From Streptomyces sp. TS71-3 (GTDB lineage: Bacteria > Actinomycetota > Actinomycetes > Streptomycetales > Streptomycetaceae), in NCBI RefSeq assembly GCF_018327685.1, contig NZ_BNEL01000001.1, positions 1,426,001 through 1,490,000 on the forward strand: a DNA stretch of 64,000 nucleotides, given 5' to 3'. Positions 35,706-44,510 of the stretch are shown in pieces. Position 1 is the stretch's first letter; every line of letters begins with the position of its first letter. The notes under the pieces were generated by a model. The model worked only from the letters and a program-made list of their open reading frames with translations, ran no database searches and was not told the origin of the DNA. The translations under genes were made by a program, and so were the position numbers.

Positions 35706-36443
35706 GTGCTGGTCACGGGCGCCTCCCGCGGCATCGGCCGGGCCGTGGCCGAGGCGTTCGCACAGGGCGGTGAACGGGTCGCGGTGCACTACCACCGCTC
35801 CGCGCGGGAGGCCGAGGAGCTGGCGGCGTCGCTGCCCGGCGAGGGCCACCTCGCCGTCGGCGCGGACCTGGCGGACGCGGACGCGGTGCACCGCGCCGTG
35901 GACGCCGCCGCCGAAGGGCTGGGCCGCCTCGACGTGCTGGTCAACAACGCCGGCGTCTTCCTGCCGCACCCCCCGCTGGACACCTCCTACGAGCAGTGGC
36001 AGGCGGTGTGGTCGAGCACGCTCGCCACCAACCTCACCGGCGCGGCCAACGCCACGTACTGCGCGGTGCCGCACCTGGTGGCCGCGGGCGGCGGAGCGAT
36101 CGTCAACGTCTCCAGCCGCGGCGCGTTCCGCGGCGAGCCCGAGCACCCGGCCTACGGCGCGTCCAAGGCGGCCATGAACTCCTTCGGCCAGTCGATGGCG
36201 GTGGCGCTCGCCCCCCGGAACATCAGCGTGGCCACGGTGGCCCCCGGTTTCGTGGACACCGACATGGCCCGCTCGGTCCTCGAAGGACCGGACGGCGAGG
36301 CGGTGCGCCGGCAGTCGCCGTTCGGCAGGGTGGCCCGCCCGGAGGAGGTCGCGTCCGCGGTGCTCTGGCTGGCGTCCCCCGGGGCGGTCTTCGCGAGCGG
36401 GACCATCGTGGATGTCAACGGGGCTTCCTACCTGCGGAGTTGA
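35706..36443 (+). CDS. Short-chain dehydrogenase/reductase
   Basis: 245 residues if started at GTG 35706. A better-placed ribosome site (GAGGAGG at 35681) fits an ATA codon at 35694 that overlaps the upstream stop as ATAA and would add four residues (INRG) before VLVTGASRGIGRA. Classical SDR landmarks: TGASRGIG cofactor site, NNAG at about residue 80, catalytic Ser in NVSSRGAF, Tyr and Lys in PAYGASKAAMNS, and PGFVDTDMA. The cofactor is probably NADP(H), given Arg and His residues after the second strand. It is coupled to the PLP enzyme, so it may reduce the oxo product of that enzyme. The substrate is unknown. Confidence 0.87.
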   Translation: MLVTGASRGIGRAVAEAFAQGGERVAVHYHRSAREAEELAASLPGEGHLAVGADLADADAVHRAVDAAAEGLGRLDVLVNNAGVFLPHPPLDTSYEQWQAVWSSTLATNLTGAANATYCAVPHLVAAGGGAIVNVSSRGAFRGEPEHPAYGASKAAMNSFGQSMAVALAPRNISVATVAPGFVDTDMARSVLEGPDGEAVRRQSPFGRVARPEEVASAVLWLASPGAVFASGTIVDVNGASYLRS

Positions 36444-36483
36444 GTGCCGCACCCCGGGGCCGGACCTGCCGCCGCCCACCGGA

Positions 36484-36519
36484 CCTGCCCGGGCCGCCCA
36501 CGAGAGCGGTCCGGGCAGG
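36484..36519. terminator. Hairpin after the SDR gene
   Basis: Arms CCTGCCCGGGCCGC and GCGGTCCGGGCAGG pair with one mismatch around an 8-base loop. It lies between the end of the SDR gene and the end of the convergent Kelch gene. Confidence 0.65.
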
Positions 36520-36578
36520 GCGTGCTGCGGGCAGGGCGTGGTGCGGGATGTTGGTGCGGGATCTGGCGCGGGGGCGCG

Positions 36579-37709
36579 TCAGCCCGTGGTGAGCACCTGG
36601 GACGTGTTGCCGATCGTGGCCGGGTCGAGCGTCGGACGGCCGCCGATCACGTAGAAGGCCGATCCGCCGGACGCCGAGCCGCCCCGCGCCGCCGGGGCGA
36701 CCGCTGCGGGCAGCGTGCTCCACGTGTCGGTCGCCGGGTCGTAGGCGTAGCCGCGGTCGGTCACCGTCAGGCCGTTGCCGGCGAACCCGCCCTGCACGTA
36801 GAGGCGGCCGCCGACCGCGGCGTAGCCGGAGGCCGACAGGTCCTCCGGGAGGGCGGCGACGGACGACCACTTGTCGCGTCCCGGTTCGTAGGCGTAGGTG
36901 CTGGTCAGCTGGGACGTGCCGGTGTTGCCGCCCGCACAGTAGACCCTGCCGGCCAGGCCCGCGCAGGCCACGTAGGCGGCCTTCACCGGGTAGCTCGCCT
37001 TCCTGGACCAGGTGCCGGTCGCCGAGTCGTAGGCGCTCACGGCATTGGTCGTGGTGCAGCCGGTGCCCGTGCAGCCGCCGACGGTGTACAGCGCCCCGTC
37101 CAGGACCGCCGTCCCGGCCGCGGCGACCGGTGCCGGGGTGGACGCGCCGGCGGTCCAGGTGTCGGTGCCGGGGTCGTAGACGTTCAGCGCGGCGGACGGC
37201 GAGCCGTCCGGGCCCCAGCCGTCGGTGACGTAGAACCGGCCGCCCATGAACGCGCCGGAGCCGTTCACCGTCGACACCGGGATGCTCGCGCGCGGCTTCC
37301 AGGCGCCGCCGGGGGTGTACGAGTACATCGCGCTCGTCCTGGACGTGCCCGCGTAGCCGGCCACCGAGTAGAGGGTGCCGCCGTCGTTGCCGACAACGTT
37401 GTCCTCTATACGGGTCGGGTACGCGGGGATGGTGGCCCAGGTGGCCGTGACCGCGGCCTGCTGGGCGGCCGGTCTGGTGCCAGGCACGCCCGGCAGGTGG
37501 TGGTCCTGGGGCCCTGCCGGGCCGGCGGTGCCCGGAGCCGCCGGGGGAAGGAGCGCCGCGCCGGAGCCGGCCGGCGGCGCGCCGGGGCCGGCCAGGGCGG
37601 GCGCCGCCGAAGAGGCCAGGGCGAGGGCCACGGCACAGGCCGCGACACCGGCGGAGAGGGAACGTGCGCTGCGGTGCGTGGTGGGTCTGGGCAACGGAGA
37701 GCCTTTCAC
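36579..37709 (-). CDS. Secreted Kelch-repeat protein
   Basis: 376 residues from GTG 37709. A stop lies five codons upstream in frame and no other start fits, though no ribosome site is seen. A Sec-type signal peptide is clear (basic start, then VAACAVALALASSAAPALA, cleavage near 40). From about residue 85 six Kelch blades follow, each with a GG doublet and an aromatic strand: LYSVAGYAG, FYVTDGWG, LYTVGGCTG, VYCAGGNTG, LYVQGGFAG and FYVIGGRP. The predicted fold is a secreted beta-propeller, possibly binding carbohydrate or protein partners; two Cys pairs (GCTGTGC and CAG...CAG) may form disulfides. The promoter side is filled with a GAGGTGCG-type repeat. Confidence 0.83.
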   Translation of the reverse strand: MKGSPLPRPTTHRSARSLSAGVAACAVALALASSAAPALAGPGAPPAGSGAALLPPAAPGTAGPAGPQDHHLPGVPGTRPAAQQAAVTATWATIPAYPTRIEDNVVGNDGGTLYSVAGYAGTSRTSAMYSYTPGGAWKPRASIPVSTVNGSGAFMGGRFYVTDGWGPDGSPSAALNVYDPGTDTWTAGASTPAPVAAAGTAVLDGALYTVGGCTGTGCTTTNAVSAYDSATGTWSRKASYPVKAAYVACAGLAGRVYCAGGNTGTSQLTSTYAYEPGRDKWSSVAALPEDLSASGYAAVGGRLYVQGGFAGNGLTVTDRGYAYDPATDTWSTLPAAVAPAARGGSASGGSAFYVIGGRPTLDPATIGNTSQVLTTG

Positions 37710-37749
37710 GCGGAGGTGAGGTGCTTACCGGTACGGAACGGATTACGCA

Positions 37750-37875
37750 TGCGCTGCGGAGGTGCGGAGGTGCGGAGGTGCGGAGGTGCGGAGGCGCGAG
37801 GTGCGGAGGCGCGAGGTGCCGAGGTGCGAGGTGCCGAGGTGCCGAGGTGCGAGGTGCCGAGGTGCGGGCGTTCCG
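37750..37875 (+). repeat. GGTGCGGAG / GGTGCCGAG short tandem repeat
   Basis: About 13 imperfect units of GCGGAGGTGCGGA, GGCGCGAGGTGCG and GGTGCCGAGGTGCGA type in a row. It lies upstream of the minus-strand Kelch gene in the 342-base gap to the EF-hand gene. There are no unique spacers between units, so it is not a CRISPR array. Confidence 0.85.
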
Positions 37876-37879
37876 AGTT

Positions 37880-37917
37880 CTGACGGGTGGAGGCCGAGTG
37901 CCACCGCCGCCCGTCAG
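37880..37917. terminator. Hairpin downstream of the EF-hand gene
   Basis: Arms CTGACGGGTGG and CCGCCCGTCAG pair with one mismatch around a 16-base loop. It lies 135 bases beyond the stop of the minus-strand EF-hand gene and just before the tandem repeat, so it may end that transcript. Confidence 0.45.
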
Positions 37918-38051
37918 CCCCCAGAACACTTTCCTGCGCCCATCCCTCTCAACCGTGGCGCTCGGCGGGGCCAGGGCGTGCACGGTGTTCGGCCGCCGGC
38001 CACGCGCACGGGCGGAGCGGGGAGCCGGCGGCAAGCGGCACGCGAAAGACC

Positions 38052-38285
38052 CTAGGCGCGCCCGCTGCGCTGGTACGCCGCCCAGAACTCCTCGAACGAG
38101 ACCGTGCCGTCGCCGTCGGCGTCCTGCCGGTCGAGAAGCGCCTGCGCCTGCTCAAGGGTGAGGTCCGCGGCGCCGAGTTCCTTCATGACCTGCTGGAACT
38201 CGGCCGACGTGAGGAAGCCGTCCTTGTTGACGTCGAAGCTGTCGAACACCGTGCGTGCCGTTTCGATACCGGCCACTGTCACCAC
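38052..38285 (-). CDS. Two-EF-hand calcium-binding protein
   Basis: 77 residues from GTG 38285; the in-frame GTG at 38276, which has GGGAG upstream, would give 74. Two canonical EF-hand loops are present: DVNKDGFLTSAEF (about 18-30) and DADGDGTVSFEEF (about 55-67). Both have acidic residues at positions 1, 3, 5 and 12 and Gly at 6, so both should bind calcium. Small calmodulin-like proteins of this length are common in Streptomyces (the CabB/CabC class), where they act as calcium buffers or sensors in the cytoplasm. It is divergent from the P450 gene at 38590. A larger four-hand relative is at 50625. Confidence 0.88.
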   Translation of the reverse strand: MVTVAGIETARTVFDSFDVNKDGFLTSAEFQQVMKELGAADLTLEQAQALLDRQDADGDGTVSFEEFWAAYQRSGRA

Positions 38286-38589
38286 TCCCGGGTACGCGGA
38301 TCACTGGATCAACGGCCGCACAGCTTAGACGGCTCCCGCTCGGCCGGGCGCCTGGGCCTCGCTCCAATACTCCCGTCCCGCCCGTCACTCCCGTCACTCC
38401 CGTCCCACCGGCCGCTCCGGGACCCGCTGCCCCGATTGACCGGATCCTGCCGCCCCGATCGGCCAGATCCCTTCGCTCAGGGTGGCCGACGCGCGCCCCT
38501 GACGGACCGTCGTGCGCGCCGTACGGTACGGAGGTCGGGCCCCGCGGGGGCGGCGGCCGGGCTCGACCTGGGTGGGGGAGGTGCCACGG

Positions 38590-39834
38590 ATGGCCGAGGG
38601 GGAGCTGGGCGGGCGGCGCAAGATCCGGTGGAGCGCGGCGCCCGGAGCGCCCGCCGAGGGCAGGGACGCCGGGCGGTGTCCGGTGCGCCAGGGCCCGGAC
38701 GGCGTCTGGCAGGTGCGCGGGTACGCGGCGGCGCGGGCCGTGCTGCGCAGTACCGACACGGTGCAGGCGGGTCTCGGCATCGAGACGATGGAGCGGATGC
38801 CGGCGGCCTTCCGGCGCCCCGTGCTCTACCGGGACGGGCCCGAGCACCGCGAGCACCGCCGCCAGACGGCCCGCTTCTTCACCCCGCGGCGGGTCCTGGA
38901 GTACTACCGCCCGATCATGGAGCGGGTCGCCGGCGCGCAGCTCGCCGCGTTGCGCGCCGCGGGCGAGGCCGACCTGTCCCACCTCGGCTTCCGGCTCGCC
39001 ATCGAGGTGGCCTCCGCGGTCATCGGCCTGACCGGGAGCAGGCCCGGAATCCAGCGCCGGCTGGAGGCCTTCTTCCCCGAGGAGTTCGGCACCCCGGGCT
39101 TCACCAGCCTGAGCGGGCTGCGCTGGATGGTGCGCCAGAACGCCAACTGGCTGCGGATGTACTACGCGGACGTCCGCCCCGCGATCCGGGCCCGGCGCGC
39201 CCGGCGGCGCGACGACCTCATCTCGCACCTGCTGGACGAGGGCTGCTCGGCCGGCGAGATCCTCGGCGAGTGCCTGACGTTCGCCGCCGCGGGCATGGTC
39301 ACCACCAGGGAGTTCGTGGGCGTCGCGGCCTGGCACCTCTTCACGGACGCGGACCTGCTCGCGCGCTACCGGGCGGCGGACGAGCCCGAGCGGTTGGCCC
39401 TGCTGCACGAGATCCTGCGCCTCGAACCCGTCATCGCGATGCTCCGCCGCCGCACCACCGCCCCCGTCGACCTGCCCGCCCCCGAGCCGGGCGACGGCAC
39501 CGGCCCCCGGCCCGTGACCCTGCCGGCCGGTGTGCTGGTGGAGGTCCACCTGGACAGCGCCAACGCCGACCCGGGCGCCGTCGGCCCGGATCCGGAACGC
39601 CTCTGTCCCGGCCGGGCGTCCGGAGCCGCCGCCGCACCGCCCGTGCTGTCGTTCGGCGACGGCCCCCACCGCTGCCCGGGCGCCGACATCGCCGTGCTGG
39701 AGACCGACGTCTTCCTTTCCCGCCTCTTCGCCGAGCCCGGCCTGCGGATGCGCTCCGAGCCGCGCGTCGCGTTCAGGCCGGCCATTCGCAGCTACGAGCT
39801 CCGGGACTTCACCGTCACCCTCGACTCAGCCTGA
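38590..39834 (+). CDS. Cytochrome P450
   Basis: 414 residues from ATG 38590, which follows GGGGGAGGT by 8 bases. P450 landmarks: I-helix AAAGMVTTRE, ExxR in HEILRLEP, and the heme loop FGDGPHRCPGAD with Cys362. The N-terminus lacks a membrane anchor, as is usual for bacterial soluble P450s. The region with ARFFTPRRVLEYY matches the C-helix HxxxR area (HRRQTARFF). No ferredoxin or reductase gene is adjacent, so it relies on redox partners from elsewhere. It stands alone between an EF-hand gene and a small membrane protein, and the substrate is not predictable. The 304 bases upstream contain a short CCCGTCACTCCCGTCACT repeat (about 38367-38405) and no clear promoter. Confidence 0.88.
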   Translation: MAEGELGGRRKIRWSAAPGAPAEGRDAGRCPVRQGPDGVWQVRGYAAARAVLRSTDTVQAGLGIETMERMPAAFRRPVLYRDGPEHREHRRQTARFFTPRRVLEYYRPIMERVAGAQLAALRAAGEADLSHLGFRLAIEVASAVIGLTGSRPGIQRRLEAFFPEEFGTPGFTSLSGLRWMVRQNANWLRMYYADVRPAIRARRARRRDDLISHLLDEGCSAGEILGECLTFAAAGMVTTREFVGVAAWHLFTDADLLARYRAADEPERLALLHEILRLEPVIAMLRRRTTAPVDLPAPEPGDGTGPRPVTLPAGVLVEVHLDSANADPGAVGPDPERLCPGRASGAAAAPPVLSFGDGPHRCPGADIAVLETDVFLSRLFAEPGLRMRSEPRVAFRPAIRSYELRDFTVTLDSA

Positions 39835-39923
39835 ACGTCACCGCGGACCTCGCCTGAACGTCACCGTGGACCCCGCGTGAACGTCACCGTGGACCCCGCG
39901 TGAACGTCACCGTGGATCCCGCC
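39832..39923 (+). repeat. 23-base tandem repeat starting at the P450 stop codon
   Basis: Four copies of TGAACGTCACCGnGGACC(C/T)CGC(C/G), the first starting exactly at the P450 stop TGA (39832). Each copy carries its own TGA and resembles the last codons of the gene (TTCACCGTCACCCTCGACTC). The remaining gap to 40165 holds a direct repeat CC(A/G)TAGGCGTACGA at 40073 and 40130, possibly a regulator site of the next gene. Confidence 0.88.
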
Positions 39924-40165
39924 GCGGACCCGTCCGACCCGCCGACGGCCGAACCCGCTGGTACGGGAGTCGCAACAGGCGGCAGGGACACGGGCGTTCA
40001 CGTCACGCTCACGAACGGTGCATGGACTCCCCACGAGCGGGCACCCGCAAGAACCGAACAAGAAAGACACGACCATAGGCGTACGATACGGCCGGTAAAG
40101 GGAGTTACACCCGAATATGCATGAAGCGGCCGTAGGCGTACGACATGACCGGAGGTGAACGAACA

Positions 40166-40333
40166 ATGGGTCCACTGCTGTTGGTGCTGGTGCTCGCGCT
40201 GCTTCTCTTCGGAGTCGGCTTCGCGGTGAAGCTGCTCTGGTGGGTCGCGCTGGCCGTGCTGGTGATATGGCTGCTCGGCTTCGTCTTCCGCTCGGTGGAG
40301 GGCGGCAGTCGCCGGCGCTGGTACCGGTGGTGA
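40166..40333 (+). CDS. Small hydrophobic membrane protein
   Basis: 55 residues from ATG 40166, which follows GGAGGTG by 9 bases; ATG 40145 precedes that ribosome site and is rejected. Almost the whole chain is hydrophobic: LLLVLVLALLLFGVGFAV and LLWWVALAVLVIWLLGFVF form two membrane segments, followed by a basic tail (RSVEGGSRRRWYRW). Such short Streptomyces proteins are annotated only as hydrophobic or DUF proteins. The function is unknown; a role in membrane or stress adaptation is speculative. Confidence 0.75.
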   Translation: MGPLLLVLVLALLLFGVGFAVKLLWWVALAVLVIWLLGFVFRSVEGGSRRRWYRW

Positions 40334-40339
40334 CGCCGA

Positions 40340-41926
40340 TCAGACCGTGAACTCGTCCGGGTCCGCCGCCGCCCAGTCGTCGGCCCAGCCGCGGGGCGGC
40401 TCGGCGAGCAACTGACCCGGCTCCAGCAGGTCGTACAGCTCCGTACCCGAGAGCACGGTGGTGACGTCCACCCGCCGGCGCAGCATGTGCGGACGCAGGT
40501 CCGCCGGGTCCGTGATCCCCATCGACGCCATGATCTGCATGGCCCCGTGCACGGTGGCCGCCTGGAAGCGGTGCACGCGTTCCGACTTCTCGGTGACGTC
40601 CAGCGCCCGCGCCCGCCTCGGGTCCTGGGTGGCCACCCCCACGGGGCAGGCGTTGGTGTGGCAGCGCTGGGCCTGGATGCAGCCGACCGCGAACATCATG
40701 GCCCGGGCGGCGTTGGTGTAGTCCGCGCCCTGGATGAGTCGCTTGACGATGTCCGCGCCGGTGGCGACCTTCCCGCTCGCGCCGATCCTGATCCGCTCCC
40801 GCAGGCCGGTGCCGACCAGCGCGCTGTGCACCGTGGTCAGGCCCTCGGTGAGCGGGGTGCCCAGGTGGTCGGCGAACTCCAGCGGCGCCGCGCCGGTGCC
40901 GCCCTCGGCGCCGTCCACCACGATGAAGTCCGGTGTGACGTCCTCGTCCAGCATCGCCTTGCACACGGCGAGGAACTGCCGGCGCGAGGTGAGGCAGAGC
41001 TTGAACCCGGTCGGCTTGCCGCCGGCCAGCTCCCGCATCCGGGCCACGAAGCGGACCAGCTCGCGGGGCGTGGAGAAGACCTCGTGGTACGGGGGTGAGA
41101 TCACCGTCCGGCCCTGCGGCACCTCGCGGACGCGCGCGATCTCGGCGTTCACCTTGCCGCCGGGCAGCACGCCGCCGATGCCGGGCTTGGCCCCCTGGGA
41201 AAGCTTCAGGGACACGCACCTGACCTGCTCGTGCGCGGCCTTGGCCGCGAACTCCTTCTCGTCGAAGCGGCCGCCCTGGGTGCGGCAGCCGAAGTAGCCG
41301 GTGCCTATCTCCCAGATCAGGTCGCCGCCGTGCCGCAGGTGGTACTCGGACAGGCCGCCCTCACCGGTGTCGTGTGCGAAGCCGCCCCGCGCGGCGCCGT
41401 TGTTGAGGGCGAGGATCGCGTTGGCGGAGAGCGACCCGAAGCTCATGGCCGAGACGTTCAGCAGCGCCATGTCGTAGGGCCGCGTGCAGTCCGGGCCGCC
41501 GACGCGCACGGTCGGTGCCTTGTCCGGCACGGGCTTCGGCGCCATCGAGGGGACCAGGAACTCGTACCCGTCGGCGTAGACGTCGCGTTCGGTGCCGAAC
41601 GGCTCCTCGGCGTCCGTGCCCTTCGCCCGCTGGTACACCAGGGACCGCACATCGCGGTCGAAGGGGCGCCCGTCGTAGTTGCGCTCGATGAAGTACTGCT
41701 GGAGCTCGGGCCGCAGGGCCTCCATCAGGAAGCGCAGGTGGCCGAGGACCGGGTAGTTGCGCAGCACGGAGTGCCGCCGCTGGAGCAGGTCCCACGCGCC
41801 CACGGCGGTCAGCGCCAGCAGGACGCCGGCCGGCACCCACCACCACGGTGTGGCGATCAGCGCCAGTGCCACCGCGGCGACCGTGGCACACGCCACCCCT
41901 GCCATGCATATGAATCTGGCCACCAC
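40340..41926 (-). CDS. Membrane-anchored glutamate-synthase-like FMN protein
   Basis: 528 residues from GTG 41926, with GGAAGGG upstream. Residues about 5-50 form one or two membrane segments (VACATVAAVALALIA, WWWVPAGVLLALTAV). The rest is the FMN-binding central domain of glutamate synthase: LNVSAMSFGSLSANAI, SLKLSQGAKPGIGGVLPGGK, IVVDGAEGGTGAAPLEFADH, GASGKVATGADIVK and the 3Fe-4S cluster Cys in GCIQAQRCHTNACPVGVA. There is no amidotransferase domain, so it is the free-standing group annotated as FMN-binding glutamate synthase family proteins, whose natural reaction is not known. It ends 7 bases from the convergent small membrane gene. Confidence 0.85.
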   Translation of the reverse strand: MVARFICMAGVACATVAAVALALIATPWWWVPAGVLLALTAVGAWDLLQRRHSVLRNYPVLGHLRFLMEALRPELQQYFIERNYDGRPFDRDVRSLVYQRAKGTDAEEPFGTERDVYADGYEFLVPSMAPKPVPDKAPTVRVGGPDCTRPYDMALLNVSAMSFGSLSANAILALNNGAARGGFAHDTGEGGLSEYHLRHGGDLIWEIGTGYFGCRTQGGRFDEKEFAAKAAHEQVRCVSLKLSQGAKPGIGGVLPGGKVNAEIARVREVPQGRTVISPPYHEVFSTPRELVRFVARMRELAGGKPTGFKLCLTSRRQFLAVCKAMLDEDVTPDFIVVDGAEGGTGAAPLEFADHLGTPLTEGLTTVHSALVGTGLRERIRIGASGKVATGADIVKRLIQGADYTNAARAMMFAVGCIQAQRCHTNACPVGVATQDPRRARALDVTEKSERVHRFQAATVHGAMQIMASMGITDPADLRPHMLRRRVDVTTVLSGTELYDLLEPGQLLAEPPRGWADDWAAADPDEFTV

Positions 41927-42140
41927 GGAGGCCCTTCCTCGCGCCCTGCACTCCCACCGCCGCCGGCCCGCGCCGCCGACGGAACATTCCCCTGCATAGT
42001 GCTGCGTCTTCCCGAGCCGTCGCAGCCATCCCCGGTGTGACAAGACACACCCGCGCAACGGGCTACCCGCCGCCGGGCCCCGCCGTGCGCGCGCCCCGCT
42101 CCCGGCGCCGGCCGCGGGTGGGAGCAGGAGCCCCAGCGGG

Positions 42141-42836
42141 TCAGCGGGTCACCGGGATGGCGGCCGGGTCGAGCTCGCAGTGGTCGACGAGTTCCGCGAG
42201 GCCCTCGCCGCCGATCGCCAGCTTGACCGTCGCCTTGCCCCTGGCGGGCACCCTGACCTGCTCGCTCTGGTCGGTGAGGGTGATGCCGTCGGCGTCCACG
42301 AAGGTCACCGAGACGTAGAAGCTGGCCGACCTGGAGTTACCGTTGGCCACCTCGGCGGTCGCGTACGGGGTCTTCCGGTCGGCGCACCGGACGAGCCGGG
42401 CCTTCGCGTCCTTCAGCGCGCCGTCGCCGGGCGACGCGGACGAGGTGGAGCGGTGGGTCGGGTGCCGGTAGGTGCCGCCGCTCGTGGTGCCCGTGCGGCC
42501 GCCGGTGCCGCCGGAGGTGTCGTCGCCGGTGCCGGAGCCGGACGTCCCGGTGGTCGTCCCGGTGGTCGTGCCGCTGCCGTACGTGCCGTCGTCCAAGACG
42601 CCGCCCGAGGACGACGAGGAGCCGCCGGACGCCGACGAGGAGCTGTCGTGGTCCTGGTGCGAGCTGCTGCACCCGCCCCCGCCCGAGCTGCTGCTGTGTC
42701 CGTACCCGCCATGTCCGGCGTGGCCGACGTGCCCGCCGTGTCCGCCATGGCCGCTGCGGGTCGTGAAGCCGGTGAGTGCCAGCGCCGAAGCGGCCAGCAC
42801 CGCCGCGAACCTGAGTGTCGTCCCCCTGCTCTGCAT
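42141..42836 (-). CDS. Secreted protein with His/Gly/Ser/Thr-rich spacer
   Basis: 231 residues from ATG 42836. A signal peptide (LRFAAVLAASALALTGFTT) is followed by a low-complexity region of about 110 residues: first His/Gly (GHGGHGGHVGHAGHGGYGH), then Ser with one Cys, then Gly/Thr. The His-rich part could bind metal. The C-terminal domain (about 140-231) looks like the FxLYD/DUF4352-type beta-sandwich found in actinobacterial secreted proteins: VRCADRKTPYATAEVANGN, FYVSVTFVDADG and VRVPARGKATVKLAI. It has two Cys that may pair. No lipobox Cys sits right after the signal. The function is unknown; a cell-envelope location is likely. Confidence 0.7.
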   Translation of the reverse strand: MQSRGTTLRFAAVLAASALALTGFTTRSGHGGHGGHVGHAGHGGYGHSSSSGGGGCSSSHQDHDSSSSASGGSSSSSGGVLDDGTYGSGTTTGTTTGTSGSGTGDDTSGGTGGRTGTTSGGTYRHPTHRSTSSASPGDGALKDAKARLVRCADRKTPYATAEVANGNSRSASFYVSVTFVDADGITLTDQSEQVRVPARGKATVKLAIGGEGLAELVDHCELDPAAIPVTR

Positions 42837-43110
42837 CCCGTCACCCTATCCAGCGGGACGCGGCGCCACTCCTCCGTTCCCCGACGCCCCTTCCCGTGCC
42901 CGCACGCTCCATCCCGTGCCCGCCGGACCCGCCAACTCGGGCCCGGCGCACGGGAGGTGGCGCCGTCCGGTGGTGGCCGTCACAGGCGGCGTGCCGTTTC
43001 CGCGTCCCGCCCGGGGGCACCCGGCACGCTCCGAACACCCCCACCGCGCGCCGTCCGTCGCGCGGCCCGTGCGGCTTCGATGAGAGGAGGAGGGGAAGCT
43101 GACCGCATCG

Positions 43111-44412
43111 ATGACGGCCAGGCGGCCGCTGGCCGCGGGCAGAAGGCTCCGCGCCGAGCTGGCGCACCTGCACCGCGGTGCGCGCCGCGCGATGAGCGGC
43201 CCGGGTCCCGAGCGGGACACCGCGGTGCAGTCGTGCAAGGCGGCCGGCGCGGCGGTGGCCGCGTGGGCGCTGACCGGCTGGTGGCTCAGGGCGCCGCTGG
43301 CCATGCTCGCCCCCTGGACCGCCCTCACCCTCGTCGAGGCCACCGTCTACCGCTCGTTCCGCTCCGGGCTCCAGCAGCTCGCCGTCATCATGGCCGGCAC
43401 GCTCTGGGCCACCGCGGCGATGGCGGCGACCGGCGGCAGCACCCTCGGGGCGATGCTGATCGCCCTGCCGGTGATGGTGCTGTTCGGCAGCCACCACCAG
43501 TTCGGGACGCAGGGCCTCTACGGGGCGACCACCGCGCTCTTCGTGATCACGGATGGCGCGTACTCGCCCTTCGAGGTGGGCCACCGGCTGCTGGAGACGC
43601 TGATCGGGGCTGCCCTCGGCATCGCCGTCAACGCCTTCGTCCTTCCTCCGGTGCGGTTGCGCGACGTGCGCGCGCAACTGCACCGCATGCCCTTCGACAG
43701 TGCGGAACTGCTGCACGCGATGGCCGGTGCGCTGGCCGGGGAGTGGTCCGCCTCGGACGCCGCGGCCTGGCACGACCGGGCCCGCCGCCTCGCGCGGATC
43801 CCGGACGCGGTCGCCGCGGCCCGGCGGTGGACGGCGGAGAGCTCCCGGGCCAACCCCGGCGCCCGGATGCGCCGGACCGGGACGGCGCCCCCGGCGGTGG
43901 AGCACGACGCCCGCTGGGAGAAGATCGCCGTCCACCTGGGCACCGTCACCCGCACCCTGGACTGCACGACGGGCGAGCGCGCCCGGCTGACCGTACCGAG
44001 GCCGGCGTTCCTCGCCCGGTACGCGGAGCTGGTCGAGCGGGCGGCGGTCCTCTGCGAGGCGGAGGCGCGGCTGCTCCGGGCCGGTGCGGACCCCGGACCG
44101 CCGCACGGCCCGGACCCCGGCGAGGGCTCCCGCACGGAGCCGGTGCCGGGCCACCCCATGGCCTCCGACCGGCTCGGCCGGGCCCGTGACGAGGCCTGGC
44201 GGATCCACGACCGGCTGGCCGCGGACTTCGCCGAGCGGCCGGGGCCGGCCGCCGCGGTCCCTGGGGAACTCCTCGTGGAGAGCACCCAGTTGCTGTCCGT
44301 GCTGGCCCCGCGGGACGCCGCCCGGCCCGACGACGACCCCACCGCGGCGGACGACCCGGAGGCCGCCGCCGTTCCCGCCGCGGCCGGCACCGAGGGATCA
44401 CCGCCCTCCTGA
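43111..44412 (+). CDS. FUSC/aromatic-acid exporter-type membrane protein
   Basis: 433 residues from ATG 43111. The best ribosome site (GGAGGAGGGG at 43084) lies rather far, so an in-frame CTG at 43099 is possible. Residues about 45-200 contain five or six membrane segments (AAGAAVAAWALTGWWL, AMLAPWTALTLVEATVY, LAVIMAGTLWATAAMAA, TLGAMLIALPVMVLFG, LIGAALGIAVNAFVLP). The motif of a first segment followed by VYRSFRSGLQQ is typical of the FUSC/ArAE family, which exports aromatic acids or similar compounds. The C-terminal half is cytoplasmic and helical, ending in an acidic Pro/Ala tail. The substrate is unknown. Confidence 0.75.
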   Translation: MTARRPLAAGRRLRAELAHLHRGARRAMSGPGPERDTAVQSCKAAGAAVAAWALTGWWLRAPLAMLAPWTALTLVEATVYRSFRSGLQQLAVIMAGTLWATAAMAATGGSTLGAMLIALPVMVLFGSHHQFGTQGLYGATTALFVITDGAYSPFEVGHRLLETLIGAALGIAVNAFVLPPVRLRDVRAQLHRMPFDSAELLHAMAGALAGEWSASDAAAWHDRARRLARIPDAVAAARRWTAESSRANPGARMRRTGTAPPAVEHDARWEKIAVHLGTVTRTLDCTTGERARLTVPRPAFLARYAELVERAAVLCEAEARLLRAGADPGPPHGPDPGEGSRTEPVPGHPMASDRLGRARDEAWRIHDRLAADFAERPGPAAAVPGELLVESTQLLSVLAPRDAARPDDDPTAADDPEAAAVPAAAGTEGSPPS

Positions 44413-44510
44413 GGCGCCCCGTCCGGTGAGGCGACGAGTGAGGGTGACCCGGTCCGTGCGGCAGGGTGCCCGGTCCGTGGGGCAGGGTGCCCGGGGTCCG
44501 TGAGGCGCCC
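44405..44510 (+). repeat. 21-base tandem repeat after the FUSC stop
   Basis: Two units CGGTCCGTG(C/G)GGCAGGGTGCC at 44450-44470 and 44471-44491, bracketed by two copies of TGAGGCGCCCCG (44410, containing the stop codon, and 44501). The remaining gap to 44741 includes an AT-richer patch (GCATAAAAGGTATTGG) and a direct repeat GCGAAAACCGT (44591 and 44610), which may be the promoter and operator of the dehydrogenase gene. Confidence 0.75.

Noticed and set aside
37750..37875. CRISPR-like array.
   Set aside because: The repeat units are contiguous and short, with no unique spacers and no cas genes.
38590..40333. P450 plus small membrane protein as a biosynthetic pair.
   Set aside because: A 331-base gap with tandem repeats separates them, and the small protein looks like a general membrane protein.
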